This document shows positions 26,506 through 36,191 of a stretch of 64,000 bases of DNA, piece by piece (within the stretch, counting starts at the first letter, position 1; each line of letters begins with the position of its first letter). The translations under genes and the position numbers were made by a program. The notes under the pieces were generated by a model, which worked only from the letters and a program-made list of their open reading frames with translations, had not been told where the DNA came from and did not search any database. Source of the stretch: UBA6522 sp965204155 (GTDB taxonomy: Bacteria > Pseudomonadota > Gammaproteobacteria > Steroidobacterales > Rariloculaceae); NCBI GenBank assembly GCA_965204155.1, contig OZ241971.1:2728001-2792000 (forward strand). The letters run 5' to 3'.

Positions 26506-26772
26506 GACCTCCCGATAATACCTGTTTCGATCCGCCCGGTTGGGGCGGTGGCGGCGAAACAATCGTATAGATTTGAAAAGCGTGCATTGCCACCGGAATC
26601 TTCCGCGGCCGATGCAATTGCCTCTGCAATCGGCTCACCGCCAACACTCGATACGAAGGGCGAGCGTACGAGTATCGTTGCCGGGTTCGAGCGCGCCAGC
26701 CGTGGCGAACCTGTTGCGGTCGGCCGGACGATGTGGTCTATTCGGTAGATTATCAACACGGAGGTTAGCCGG

Positions 26773-27198
26773 ATGCCAAAGAAAATAATCGGAGCCTATC
26801 TGATCCTGGTGGCGGTCCTGGTAGGTGTGCACACCGTCGTCGAACCGCTGTATCACGTGTCCACGGAAGCGCGTCCGTACAGCGCAGCCTGGGACATCCT
26901 CAATGCGATGATGATCGTGGCGCTCGTCCTCGGCCTTGTCTACGGCTATCTCCGCAAGAGCAGCGCCGACAACGACGGGGGCGGAGTGACCCGCGAGTAT
27001 CTCACCGCAAACACGCTCTTCTATGGCTTCCTGTTCGTGAGCATCCTGTTCTTCTGGAACTGGTTCAATCTCCTGAGTCCGGCATTCACCGCGATCGACG
27101 ACGAAACGGTTTCCCTCGTGTGGATCGTCATCGACGCCCTGCTGCCGCTGGTCACCGGCGCCATGGGAGTCCATCTCTCGCGTGGGGGCGGCGACTAG
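26773..27198 (+). CDS. Small integral membrane protein, unknown
   Basis: 141 residues with four hydrophobic segments: IIGAYLILVAVLVGVH, WDILNAMMIVALVLGLVYGY, LFYGFLFVSILFFWNWFNLL and WIVIDALLPLVTGAMGVHL. The short KSSADNDGGG loop is polar. It precedes the SulP carrier by 105 bases and may be co-expressed. No family recognised. Confidence 0.6.
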   Translation: MPKKIIGAYLILVAVLVGVHTVVEPLYHVSTEARPYSAAWDILNAMMIVALVLGLVYGYLRKSSADNDGGGVTREYLTANTLFYGFLFVSILFFWNWFNLLSPAFTAIDDETVSLVWIVIDALLPLVTGAMGVHLSRGGGD

Positions 27199-27303
27199 CA
27201 TCAGCCATCCGGAGTTGCGCACCGCAGAAGAGGCAACGCGGTTCGCCGGCTCCTCTCGCCGTCATCTGCAGGCGCTCGGGGAGCCTAACGCGCGCGCATC
27301 GCC

Positions 27304-29517
27304 ATGAAAACGATACTCCTCGATCTGGCCGGCGAACTGCGCGACGATGTCGCGTCGGGCGGGACCGTTCCCGCCCTTGCCGCCGGCGTGACGACCGGCC
27401 TGGGGCTTCTGGTCGCGCATATTGCCTACGCGGCCTTCATATTCTCCGGGCCCCTGAGCGCCTACTCTTCCCAGGGCGTGGGGCTGGTGCTGTTCGGATG
27501 TTTCGCGGCCTGCCTGATCGTCGCCCTTGCGGGCGGCTATCGCGGCGCCATTGCCGGCCTGTCGCCCGCACTGATCGTCGGGATGGCCGCCATCGGCTCG
27601 ACCATGGTCATCAGCGGGGAGGCGTTGTTCGTCAGCGCATCGGTCGCGCTCATTCTCAGCGCCGTGCTCACCGGCATCTGCTGCCTCACTATCGGGCACT
27701 TTCGCCTCACCAACCTGGTTCGTTTCATCCCCTACCCGGTCGCGGCCGGTTTCGTTGCCGGAATCGGCGGCGCCGTTAGCCTTGCGGCCATGTCCCTGAT
27801 GGGCGCGGAACTGAACCGGGAGACCATTCCCGGCCTGCTTGAGACCGCCACCGCGGCACGGTGGGTTCCCGGCGCGGCCTTTGGAGCCGCTCTGTACTGG
27901 GCCATCAAGCGGTGGCGCAGCCCCCTGATCCTGCCGGTCGGCGTCCTGCTCGCCGTCGGCGCATACCATCTTGCCCTCGCCGCGCTCGGCATTTCCGGCG
28001 GGGAAGCACGGGTCGCGGGACTGCTCCTGACGAGCACGACCGACGGTAACCTGTGGCCGGCATTGCGCGCCGCCGATCTGGCGCACGTGGAGTGGGGCGC
28101 GATCGCGATGCAGATTCCGAACATGCTGACTCTGATACTGATTGCCTTCATCGCCGTCGTCATGAATATCGCCGGCCTTGAGGTGGCCGCAAATCGGGAA
28201 CTGGATTGGGACCGGGAATTCACGGCAAACGGGATCGCCACCCTGGTCGCGGGCCTGGGCGGCGGAACGGTCTCGACCCTCGTCGTACCCGCTTCGATGC
28301 GCAGCCAACTGCTGGGCGCCGCCACGCGCCTGACCGGTCTCGTGGCGGCGCTGGTTGTCGCCGCCGGCCTGTTCCTGGGCGACGGGATACTGGAAGTGAC
28401 GCCCTCGCCGCTCGTCGGCGGGATTCTCGTCTTCGCGGGACTGGGCATGCTCGATGAAGGCATGGTCAAGAGCTACCGGCGGCTTCCGCGGCCCGAGTTC
28501 GGCATCATTGCACTGATATTCGTCGCCATCGTCGCCTTCGGCCTCCTTGAAGGCGTAGCCGCCGGCATGCTGGCGACTCTCATTTTCTTTGCCGTGCGAC
28601 TGAGCCACGTGGACCCCATCGAATCCCGATTCACCGCGCGTGAGCGGCGGAGCAACAAGTCCCGCCCGATACCCCACCGCGCCATCCTGCGCGAGGAAGG
28701 CGAGCGCGTGCAGGGCTACCGACTGCGAGGCTATATCTTCTTCGGCAGCATCGGCGCGCTGGCCGATCGGTTGAGGAAGTCCCTGCGCGGACCCGTCAGG
28801 CCCGACTGCCTGTTGCTTGACTTTGCCGCCGTCTCCGGATTGGACTTTTCGGCTCTGAATGTCCTGTCGAGGTTGCTGGAGACCGCAGAGGCGTCCGGAG
28901 TGAAGGTGATTCTGAGCGCATCGCCGCAGCGCCTGATCCGCGACTTCGAACGCAACCTGCCTTCTGCCGTGTTCGCGAAGTTGCTGATCGAGCGGGATGC
29001 GGATCGTGCCCTGGAGCGCTGCGAGGACATTGTCATTTCGGCGTGGACGGCGAACGAAAACCTGGCGGAACAACGGCGCGGCGTGCTGCTGGAGCAAACA
29101 GCCGAAGGTATTGAACTGCATCTGGAGCGACAGATCCTGTTCGAGGAACTGATCGAGGAGTTGAGCGGCTGGCTGGAATTCCGCGAGTACGCCGCCGGCG
29201 AGATTCTCGCCGGGACGGAAACGCCTTCCGGGGGATTGTTGCTGCTAGTTACCGGCCGGGCTTCCGCCTTCAATGCGGCGGGCGAACGGCTCTACCAGCG
29301 CGGACCGGGAGATTCGGTTCGGCCGGTGGGCGTTCAGGAGCAGGAAGCGACCTCAGTGGTCGCTGAGGAACCTTGCCGCGCAATGGTGGTGACGCCGGCG
29401 GACCGGAGTTGGCTGGAAGAGCACAGGCCGGAGCTTGCCCTGAAACTGTACAGGTACCTCTTTGCCAATCAATTCGCGGTTCGGGTAACTCCTGACTTCG
29501 ACGGTTTGGGTCCTTAA
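27304..29517 (+). CDS. SulP/SLC26-type anion transporter with STAS and cNMP-like domains
   Basis: About 11-12 membrane helices fill residues 1-450 (FIPYPVAAGFVAGIGGA is a SulP landmark). A STAS domain follows (about 465-580; LLLDFAAVSGLDFSALNVLSR with the usual central Ser position). The last 150 residues resemble a degenerate cyclic-nucleotide-binding fold (FREYAAGEILAGTETPSGGLLLLVTGRASA) but lack the clear phosphate-binding cassette. Members carry sulfate, bicarbonate or dicarboxylates. A beta carbonic anhydrase lies about 6 kb away, a hint at bicarbonate but not proof. Confidence 0.88.
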   Translation: MKTILLDLAGELRDDVASGGTVPALAAGVTTGLGLLVAHIAYAAFIFSGPLSAYSSQGVGLVLFGCFAACLIVALAGGYRGAIAGLSPALIVGMAAIGSTMVISGEALFVSASVALILSAVLTGICCLTIGHFRLTNLVRFIPYPVAAGFVAGIGGAVSLAAMSLMGAELNRETIPGLLETATAARWVPGAAFGAALYWAIKRWRSPLILPVGVLLAVGAYHLALAALGISGGEARVAGLLLTSTTDGNLWPALRAADLAHVEWGAIAMQIPNMLTLILIAFIAVVMNIAGLEVAANRELDWDREFTANGIATLVAGLGGGTVSTLVVPASMRSQLLGAATRLTGLVAALVVAAGLFLGDGILEVTPSPLVGGILVFAGLGMLDEGMVKSYRRLPRPEFGIIALIFVAIVAFGLLEGVAAGMLATLIFFAVRLSHVDPIESRFTARERRSNKSRPIPHRAILREEGERVQGYRLRGYIFFGSIGALADRLRKSLRGPVRPDCLLLDFAAVSGLDFSALNVLSRLLETAEASGVKVILSASPQRLIRDFERNLPSAVFAKLLIERDADRALERCEDIVISAWTANENLAEQRRGVLLEQTAEGIELHLERQILFEELIEELSGWLEFREYAAGEILAGTETPSGGLLLLVTGRASAFNAAGERLYQRGPGDSVRPVGVQEQEATSVVAEEPCRAMVVTPADRSWLEEHRPELALKLYRYLFANQFAVRVTPDFDGLGP

Positions 29518-29529
29518 CTGTCGATACCG

Positions 29530-31767
29530 ATGTTACTGTCGCGCTGCGCAGACGTTCCCACCGTGGTGGTACTCGCCCTGCTCGCCTTGCCGCTGGGGGC
29601 GCAGCAGGCGCTGACCGACCCGGGTCAGAAGTCGGTACGCGTGGTGCGCACGGACACGCCGCCCGTCATCGATGGCGACCTCGGCGATGCGGTCTGGGCG
29701 CGCGCCGCGTTCATCGACGATCTGCATCAGACAAATCCGATCGAGTATGCCGAGCCGTCCGAGCATACCGAGATTTACATTCTTTACGACGACGACGCCC
29801 TGTACGTGGCGGCGCGCCTGCATGACTCCGGCCGCGAACTCATTACCGCCAACAACATGCGCCAGAACGACGAAATCGCGCAGGACGATCGCTTCTATGT
29901 GGTGATCGATCCGTTTAACGAGCGGCGCAGCGGCTACTTCTTCGGGATCAACCCGAACGGTGTGCGCCGCGACGGTGTGTACCGCAACGTCAGCGAGTTG
30001 GACAGCAACTGGGACAGCATCTACCACGCGGCGGCGGGCCGTTTCGAGGGCGGGTGGACAGCGGAGATCCGGATCCCCTACAAATCGATCTCCTTCGATC
30101 CCACCACCGATACCTGGGGGCTGAATTTCTCGCGCGGAATCGTGCGCCGTGACGAAAACATGGCCTGGGTGTCTCGCAACCGGGAATTCAACCCGTCGGT
30201 CTCGGGACTCGCCGTCGGCTTCGAAGGCCTCGAACAGGGGCTCGGGCTCGACATCGTGCCGTCGGCCAGCCTGACCGGGGACCGCACGTTCTCGCAGGAC
30301 CCCCTGGTGGGCGACCGCTCGGATACGAGCCTCGAACCCAGCCTGGACGTGTTCTACAAGCTGACGCCGCAGCTCAACGCCTCGTTGACGGCCAACACCG
30401 ATTTCTCGTCCACGGAAGTCGATGACCGTCAGGTCAACCTGGACCGCTTCGGGCTGTTCTTTCCCGAGAAGCGCGACTTCTTCCTGCGCGAGTCCGATAT
30501 CTTCGAATTCGGCGGGATCGGCGGCCAGCGCCAGTCGGACATCCCGGGGCTTTCCGCGTTGGCTCAGAACGGCCTCCCGTTCTTCTCCCGCCGCATCGGC
30601 CTGAGTCCGGAGGGTACGCCCATCGAACTGGAGGCCGGCGGCAAGATCAGCGGGCGTGTCGGCCGGTTCGAACTCGGCGCCCTGTCGATTCGCCAGGACG
30701 CGTTCGGCGACATCGATGCCGGGAACCTGTCGGTCATGCGCGCAAAGGCGGGTGTTCTGGAGGAATCGAATCTCGGCGTCATCGTGACGCAGGGCAATCC
30801 CGGTGCAAATGTCGGCAACTCGCTGGCGGGGGTCGATTTTCTCTACAGGAACACGCGGCTGCCGGGCGGAAGATCGCTCGAGGCCGACGTCTGGTACCAG
30901 CAAAGCGATACCGAAGGCGTTCATTCCGATCAGGCGGCTGCCGGTGTCGGCGTGCGCCTGCCGACGAACGAGGGATTCAGGGGCGCGCTCGAATACAGGG
31001 AGTATCAGGCCAATTTCAATCCGGCGCTCGGCTTCGTCAATCGCAGCAACATTTCCAATGCAGAGGCCAGTCTCGGTTACATGCTGCGCCCTGCTGCAGG
31101 TTACGCGCAATCGTTGCTCACGGTGCTGCATGTGCAGCACGTCGACCGGCTCGATACGGGCGCGTTGCAGACGCATGGATTGAGGTGGCGTCCGGTGGTC
31201 GTTCGCAACCGGACCGGCGACGAGTTTTCTTTCGCCTATCGCACCTTCACCGAGAACATCGAAGATTCATTCGAGATCTCTTCCGGCATCGTCATCCCCA
31301 CCGGACGATACAAGCTCGAGGACTGGGGCATTCGTTTCCTGACCAGCTCACACCGCAGGCTGGCCGCCAACCTGGTCCTGGTGCGCTTCTACAGAGGCTC
31401 CTACTTCAGCGGCGACCGCACCGACTGGACCGGGGAACTCACTTGGCGCCCGTCGGCTCGTTTTCGCGGCAACGTGAGCTACCGCTACAGCGAAATCGAT
31501 CTGCCGCAGGGCAGCTTCGAGACCCGGCTGGTTGCCGCGGGCATCGATTTCACGTTCACGCCGACGCTGTCCTGGGTCAACCTGATCCAGTACGACAACG
31601 TCACCGAGACCGCGGGGGTCAACATGCGTTTGCACTGGATCCCGGAAGCCGGCCGCGAGATGTTCTTCGTCATCAATCACAGCGTCGAGGACCACGACCG
31701 CAACAATCGCTTTCGCTCGATCGCCTCCGACATGACGGCCAAGGTGAACTACACATTACGGTTCTGA
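29530..31767 (+). CDS. DUF5916 protein with CBM9-like N-terminal domain
   Basis: 745 residues: signal peptide ending LGAQ, then a CBM9-like domain (VIDGDLGDAVWARA, HTEIYILYDDDALYVAARL) and the DUF5916 region with EVDDRQVNLDRFGLFFPEKR, followed by repeated strand pairs ending NYTLRF. A terminal Phe fits an outer-membrane barrel. Its function is unknown, though CBM9-like modules suggest sugar binding. A close paralog is at 36481. Begins 12 bases after the SulP stop. Confidence 0.85.
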   Translation: MLLSRCADVPTVVVLALLALPLGAQQALTDPGQKSVRVVRTDTPPVIDGDLGDAVWARAAFIDDLHQTNPIEYAEPSEHTEIYILYDDDALYVAARLHDSGRELITANNMRQNDEIAQDDRFYVVIDPFNERRSGYFFGINPNGVRRDGVYRNVSELDSNWDSIYHAAAGRFEGGWTAEIRIPYKSISFDPTTDTWGLNFSRGIVRRDENMAWVSRNREFNPSVSGLAVGFEGLEQGLGLDIVPSASLTGDRTFSQDPLVGDRSDTSLEPSLDVFYKLTPQLNASLTANTDFSSTEVDDRQVNLDRFGLFFPEKRDFFLRESDIFEFGGIGGQRQSDIPGLSALAQNGLPFFSRRIGLSPEGTPIELEAGGKISGRVGRFELGALSIRQDAFGDIDAGNLSVMRAKAGVLEESNLGVIVTQGNPGANVGNSLAGVDFLYRNTRLPGGRSLEADVWYQQSDTEGVHSDQAAAGVGVRLPTNEGFRGALEYREYQANFNPALGFVNRSNISNAEASLGYMLRPAAGYAQSLLTVLHVQHVDRLDTGALQTHGLRWRPVVVRNRTGDEFSFAYRTFTENIEDSFEISSGIVIPTGRYKLEDWGIRFLTSSHRRLAANLVLVRFYRGSYFSGDRTDWTGELTWRPSARFRGNVSYRYSEIDLPQGSFETRLVAAGIDFTFTPTLSWVNLIQYDNVTETAGVNMRLHWIPEAGREMFFVINHSVEDHDRNNRFRSIASDMTAKVNYTLRF

Positions 31768-31870
31768 CCGCCTCCCGAACTGCCCCACGCAACCACGCGC
31801 CAACCTCGCGGGCCGCTCTTGCTGCACCACGTGTAAAATCGGGGCGGGCACGGATGCAGGGGTCGCGGTC

Positions 31871-32233
31871 ATGTCGGTCGTTGGTCTGAAGCCAGGTGCG
31901 ATCATCTCAATTCCTGTACGCGACTTGAAGAAGTCGGTTGCATGGTACGGTCGGACGTTTGGCTTCGAGGTCGCGCGTGTGCTTCGGGAACCCGCATGGT
32001 GCGAACTCGCTACCTCGACTGCCGGCGTTCGCATCGGGCTCGCGCAGGTGGACCGCGGCGAACCCGGCGACACCACGCCGATCTTTACCGTGGGCAGTAT
32101 CGAAGCTGCGGCGGCGGAGTTGGCGGCAGAGCACATCGCCACCAGCGAAGTCGTCACTGTCGACGGGCACGCCAGGCTATTGACCCTGCAGGACCCGGAC
32201 GGAAACACATTGATGCTTCAGGAGAAACTGTGA
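31871..32233 (+). CDS. VOC-superfamily (glyoxalase/bleomycin-resistance-like) protein
   Basis: 120 residues, one VOC module: IISIPVRDLKKSVAWYGRTF opens the first strand-helix unit and LQDPDGNTLMLQE ends the second with the metal Glu. Members are lyases, isomerases or dioxygenases; the reaction cannot be inferred. It sits 67 bases before the two-component genes. Confidence 0.82.
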   Translation: MSVVGLKPGAIISIPVRDLKKSVAWYGRTFGFEVARVLREPAWCELATSTAGVRIGLAQVDRGEPGDTTPIFTVGSIEAAAAELAAEHIATSEVVTVDGHARLLTLQDPDGNTLMLQEKL

Positions 32234-32300
32234 ACGGGAATCGCCGCGGGGAGATCTTCCGGGAGGGGATTGTTCGGAAGCGGACTTCCGGGGAAGGGCC

Positions 32301-33023
32301 GTGACGGCGCAGACTCGACTCATGGCCGACTGCCAGGTCGTCGTCATCGATGACGACCCGGAGCTGTGCTACATGCTCAGTGAACTGCTGCGTACCGAGG
32401 GCTATGCCACGGCCACGTTTCAGACCGGCGACGAAGGATTGCGTGCGCTCAGGAACGCGCTTCCGCAACTGATCATTCTGGACGTGACCATGCCCGACAT
32501 GGACGGATTCGAGGTGCTGCGGTTTCTGCGAATGGAATCGGACGTTCCGGTTCTGATACTGACGGCCCGGGGCGACGACCGCGACCGCATCACCGGGTTT
32601 GAACTGGGCGCCGACGACTACCTGCCCAAGCCCTTCAATCCGCGCGAACTGCTGTTGCGGGTGCAGGCGATCATGAAGCGCACGGCGCCGCTGGCGGCGA
32701 CCGCGACCACCGAGGTGGGGCCGCTGGTGCTGGAGCGGCTCAAGTGCGTGGCGCACGTGGGCGAACGGTCGGCGAAGCTCACCAGCGCCGAAGCCCGCGC
32801 GCTGGAAGCCCTCATGCGCACCCCGGACCGGGTCGTGTCCAAGGATGAACTCACGCGCTTCGCCCTGGGGCGCGGCCGAATGCCCTACGAACGGGCCATC
32901 GATACCCACATTTCCCACCTGCGCACGAAGATCGGCAAGGACATCGGCGGCGAGTCGCCCATCCGAAATGTCCGCGGCGCCGGTTACCTGCTGTTGTCCG
33001 ACTGGGAGCCCACTGCATCATGA
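32301..33023 (+). CDS. OmpR/CpxR-family response regulator
   Basis: Receiver domain with acidic pocket IDDD (17-19), phospho-Asp61 in LDVTMPDMDGF, and Lys110 in YLPKPF. A winged-helix output domain follows (TSAEARALEALMRTPDRVVS, RAIDTHISHLRTKIG). GTG 32301 is the longest start; ATG 32322 is equally plausible. The stop overlaps the histidine kinase start by 4 bases, so the two are translationally coupled. Probably responds to envelope stress as in Cpx, judged by similarity only. Confidence 0.93.
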   Translation: MTAQTRLMADCQVVVIDDDPELCYMLSELLRTEGYATATFQTGDEGLRALRNALPQLIILDVTMPDMDGFEVLRFLRMESDVPVLILTARGDDRDRITGFELGADDYLPKPFNPRELLLRVQAIMKRTAPLAATATTEVGPLVLERLKCVAHVGERSAKLTSAEARALEALMRTPDRVVSKDELTRFALGRGRMPYERAIDTHISHLRTKIGKDIGGESPIRNVRGAGYLLLSDWEPTAS

Positions 33024-34375
33024 TCGGATTGTTCTGGCGAATCTTCTTTTCCTTCTGGGCTGCCATGCTGTTGCTGCTGGCGGTGATGGCCTACAGTACG
33101 TACCTGGTGGTCAACGCTTGGAACGAGCAGGGTCAACTGAGTTACGACGAGTTGGCCGGGCGCGCGGATGTGGTGCTCAAGGATGGCGGTGAAGAACGCC
33201 TTCGGGCGTGGTTGCGCAATCCTTCGAATTTTCCGCCGGATCTTACGCTCTTTGTTTTCGATCAGGCCGGAAATGAAATCCTGCAGCGGGACATTCCGAC
33301 ACCGGTGCTCGCGACGCTCACCACTGCGAACCCGCAAAATCGCCCTCGCCAGTTTCGGGCACGGCAACTCATGTCCAGCAGCGGCGTGGAATACCTGGCT
33401 GTGCTGGGTCCGAACGCTCCGCCCATCCTCGGCGCACTGGGCACACCGCTGATGCGCTGGACCGTCATCGTCGCGGCGTTCGTCATCAGCCCGCTGGTGT
33501 GTTTCGTGCTGAGCCGATCGCTCACGAACCCCTTGCACCGTGTGGTCGCGGCGACTCGCAGACTGGCCAGGGGGGACCTGTCGGCGCGGGTCGAGGTCGG
33601 TGCGCGCGGACGCGACGACGAAGTCGGGGAACTCGGCCGGCAGTTCGACCGCATGGCGGGGCGCCTGGAGCGACTGATCACCACGCGTACGGAACTCTTC
33701 CGTAATGTTTCCCATGAGTTGCGGTCGCCCCTGGCGCGAATTCGGATAGCCATCGAGCTGGCCCGGCGCAAGCCCGACCAACTGAACGACCAGCTCCGGC
33801 GCATCGAGCAGGAGACGGACCACCTGGAACTGCTCACCCGCCACGCGCTGAGCCTGGCTCACCTGGAGGAGTCACCCCCCGAGACCGATCTTCAGGAGAT
33901 CGATCTTGTGGAAATCGTCGAGGGCGTTGCCCAGGATGCGTCGTACGAGGCCGGGGCAAAGGGCAAGTCCGTGGTGTGGGAAGCCGGAACCAGCGGCTCG
34001 ATCGTTCGCGCAAACCCCGATTTGCTTCACAGCGCCGTCGAGAACGTGGTGCGCAACGCATTGCGCCATACGCCTGAAGGTACGCGGGTCGAAATCAGCC
34101 TGGAAGCGAAGAATGGCGTCGCGCGCCTTCAGGTCAGGGATGACGGCCCGGGCGTGCCCAGCCACGATCTGCAGAAGATATTCGAGCCGTTCCAGCATGG
34201 GCGCCGGGGCAAGGGGACGGGTGTGGGGCTGGCGATCACCCAGCGCGTGATCTCGCACCTGAAGGGGCACGTCAGCGCCCGCAACAATTCCCGCGGCGGA
34301 CTCAGCGTCGAGCTGGAGTTGCCGCTTGTCTCGGCGGCAGCCGGCGGCGTCGGCGCCGGAGCGGTTCGTCACTGA
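33020..34375 (+). CDS. CpxA-like sensor histidine kinase
   Basis: TM1 about residues 8-33, a 110-residue periplasmic sensor, TM2 about 147-168, HAMP (LTNPLHRVVAATRRLARGD), then the H-box NVSHELRSPLARIRI with His232, N-box NVVRNALRHTPEG, and the ATP lid DDGPGVP and GTGVGLAI. All kinase residues are present. The C-terminus overlaps the end of the convergent hydrolase gene by 7 bases. Confidence 0.93.
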   Translation: MIGLFWRIFFSFWAAMLLLLAVMAYSTYLVVNAWNEQGQLSYDELAGRADVVLKDGGEERLRAWLRNPSNFPPDLTLFVFDQAGNEILQRDIPTPVLATLTTANPQNRPRQFRARQLMSSSGVEYLAVLGPNAPPILGALGTPLMRWTVIVAAFVISPLVCFVLSRSLTNPLHRVVAATRRLARGDLSARVEVGARGRDDEVGELGRQFDRMAGRLERLITTRTELFRNVSHELRSPLARIRIAIELARRKPDQLNDQLRRIEQETDHLELLTRHALSLAHLEESPPETDLQEIDLVEIVEGVAQDASYEAGAKGKSVVWEAGTSGSIVRANPDLLHSAVENVVRNALRHTPEGTRVEISLEAKNGVARLQVRDDGPGVPSHDLQKIFEPFQHGRRGKGTGVGLAITQRVISHLKGHVSARNNSRGGLSVELELPLVSAAAGGVGAGAVRH

Positions 34376-35601
34376 GCCGTTGCGCTCTCCAGCCAGTCCA
34401 TGACACGCGCCGCGATGTCGGCGCTGTTGTCGTCCTGCATGAGCATGTGGGAGTTGCCGCGAATGCCTTCTTCCGTCAGCTCCAGCATGTCGCCGCGGCC
34501 GCCCATCTCTCGAACCAGTGCCGCGGTGGCCCGGCAGGACTCGAGCCTGCCGGTCTGATTGCGGGATTCGATGTAGTCGCCGTAAACCGCCAGGAAGGGG
34601 ATGTGGGCGATGGGCTCGACTGCTTCCCTTGCGGTCGGACACCCGGTCGGCTCGAGGACCACGATGGCGCTGACCAGATCCGGATTTCGCCGCGCGGTGT
34701 TGAAAATCACCGGACCGCCGGCCGAGTGGGGCATGAGCACCGCCGGACCCGTGCGCTGCAGCAGCGCTTCCAGCGCCAGGACGTTGGGGTTGTTCGGTTC
34801 CACGGGCGGCAGCCCGCCGCCGCCCGGCTGGCCGCCTGAGCCAGCCACGCCGCCCGGGCCGCTTGCGCCAGCCGCGTCGCCTGCGTCAGCCGCGCCGCCA
34901 CCGCCCAATCCCATACCACCGCCTCCGGCGGCTGCCCCCATGCCACCGCCGGCAGCACCGCCCATGCCACCGCCGGCAGCACCGCCCATGCCACCGCCGG
35001 CAGCACCGCCCATGCCGCCGCCGGCAGCACCGCCCCTACCACCGCCTCCACCGCCGACCCGAGGCGGCCATGAAGCGTAGAACTGGTCGATGTGATCGGT
35101 GGGGAAGCGCGCTTCAGGGTACGGTTCACCCGGTGCGTCGCCGAATCCCCATCGGCGCCAGACCTGGCCGATACTCCACGTGTTAACGCCGGGAGCCGGC
35201 TCGTCGGCGCTTCGGAACGGCCCCACGGCAAACCCGGACGGCCCCGTATCGACGGGGTCGTAGACGTACGCGCTGAATCCCTGCCGTGCAAAGGCCTGAG
35301 CCCATCCCTCGCGCCCGTCGGGCGTGGAGAGATAAATGTATGAAGACAGCCCGAGGCCCGGATACATCACCACGGGCATTCCGGGCTCGTCGGTTTCGGG
35401 CACAAGGTAGTGCACCAGGGCCTGGCCCACGTGCTGCTCGAAGCCGGCCGTGTTCCGCACCTCGCCGCCGACGTAGAACATGCCCAACTCCCGGAGCGTG
35501 AGTGGCTCCTGGGCGGAGGCGGTGCCCGCGACCATCAGGCACGCCAGCAAGGAAAGCCCGGTCCACGGTGTATCGGCGATCGAAGATTTCTGTTTGCCCA
35601 T
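34369..35601 (-). CDS. Secreted alpha/beta hydrolase with long Gly/Ala/Met-rich insert
   Basis: Start ATG 35601 (signal peptide ending TASAQ). Hydrolase fold: PVVMYPGLGLSSYIYL, AYVYDPVDTG, nucleophile elbow LMPHSAGGPVIF (Ser293), a late Asp in FLAVYGDYIE and His in GNSHMLMQ. Residues 183-263 are an almost pure Gly/Ala/Met/Pro stretch, in part a perfect 8-residue repeat GGMGGAAG. The insert falls between the lid area and the nucleophile and is too simple to be a normal cap. The substrate is unknown. Confidence 0.8.
   Translation of the reverse strand: MGKQKSSIADTPWTGLSLLACLMVAGTASAQEPLTLRELGMFYVGGEVRNTAGFEQHVGQALVHYLVPETDEPGMPVVMYPGLGLSSYIYLSTPDGREGWAQAFARQGFSAYVYDPVDTGPSGFAVGPFRSADEPAPGVNTWSIGQVWRRWGFGDAPGEPYPEARFPTDHIDQFYASWPPRVGGGGGGRGGAAGGGMGGAAGGGMGGAAGGGMGGAAGGGMGAAAGGGGMGLGGGGAADAGDAAGASGPGGVAGSGGQPGGGGLPPVEPNNPNVLALEALLQRTGPAVLMPHSAGGPVIFNTARRNPDLVSAIVVLEPTGCPTAREAVEPIAHIPFLAVYGDYIESRNQTGRLESCRATAALVREMGGRGDMLELTEEGIRGNSHMLMQDDNSADIAARVMDWLESATAQ
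34939..35034 (-). repeat. Four tandem 24-base repeats inside the hydrolase gene
   Basis: The unit begins CATGCCACCGCCGGCAGC and ends ACCGCC; copies start at 34939, 34963, 34987 and 35011, nearly identical. Each encodes GGMGGAAG on the minus strand. Length is a multiple of 3, so copy changes keep the frame. Confidence 0.9.
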
Positions 35602-35699
35602 GGAGATTCCTCGCGCAGTCGCGTCGAAAACTTCAATCATTCTAGGTGACCCGGCCCGCGCCGGTCCGTGAAGAAATGTCGCCTGTGCGCCGCGCCGCC

Positions 35700-36191
35700 T
35701 CAGTTCACTTCGTTCAGCCGCCCGGTGGTGACGTCGTACACGAAACCCCGAATCTGGTCTTTCACGGGGACGAACGGGCACGCCTGGATCCTGCGCATGG
35801 ACTGGCGCACATCCTCTTCCTCGTCCGGGAACGCTTCCAGCGCGAACGACGGACGCAGGCCGGTGTCAGCTTCGATCTGCGCCTTCACGGCATCGTCCGT
35901 GAAGGTCACCATGCCGCAGTCGGTGTGGTGGATGAGGATGATTTCCCGGGTCCCCAGCAGCCGCTGCGAGATGGTCAGCGAGCGAAGCACGTCGTCGGTG
36001 ACCACGCCGCCTGCGTTGCGGATCACGTGGGCGTCGCCCTCTTCGAGCCCGAGCAGGCCGCCGGTCTCGATGCGCGCATCCATGCAGGCGACGATGGCCG
36101 TCTGTTTCGAGGGTGGAATCGGCGCGTCTCCCTTGTCGAATTGCGCCACATATCGGGCATTGTTGGCGAGAAAGCCGTCGGTTGCGGACAT
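35700..36191 (-). CDS. Beta-class carbonic anhydrase-like protein
   Basis: 163 residues, matching the short beta-carbonic-anhydrase clade. Zinc ligands are visible as Cys36 in CMDAR (with the Asp38-Arg40 dyad), His89 and Cys92 in HHTDCGM. It interconverts CO2 and bicarbonate in the cytoplasm. It stands alone, 98 bases downstream of the hydrolase start region. The 289 bases between its start and the gene at 36481 hold no gene. Confidence 0.88.
   Translation of the reverse strand: MSATDGFLANNARYVAQFDKGDAPIPPSKQTAIVACMDARIETGGLLGLEEGDAHVIRNAGGVVTDDVLRSLTISQRLLGTREIILIHHTDCGMVTFTDDAVKAQIEADTGLRPSFALEAFPDEEEDVRQSMRRIQACPFVPVKDQIRGFVYDVTTGRLNEVN

Noticed and set aside
27262..29121. 619-codon minus-strand frame
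   Set aside because: Antisense to the SulP carrier; no motif or signal.
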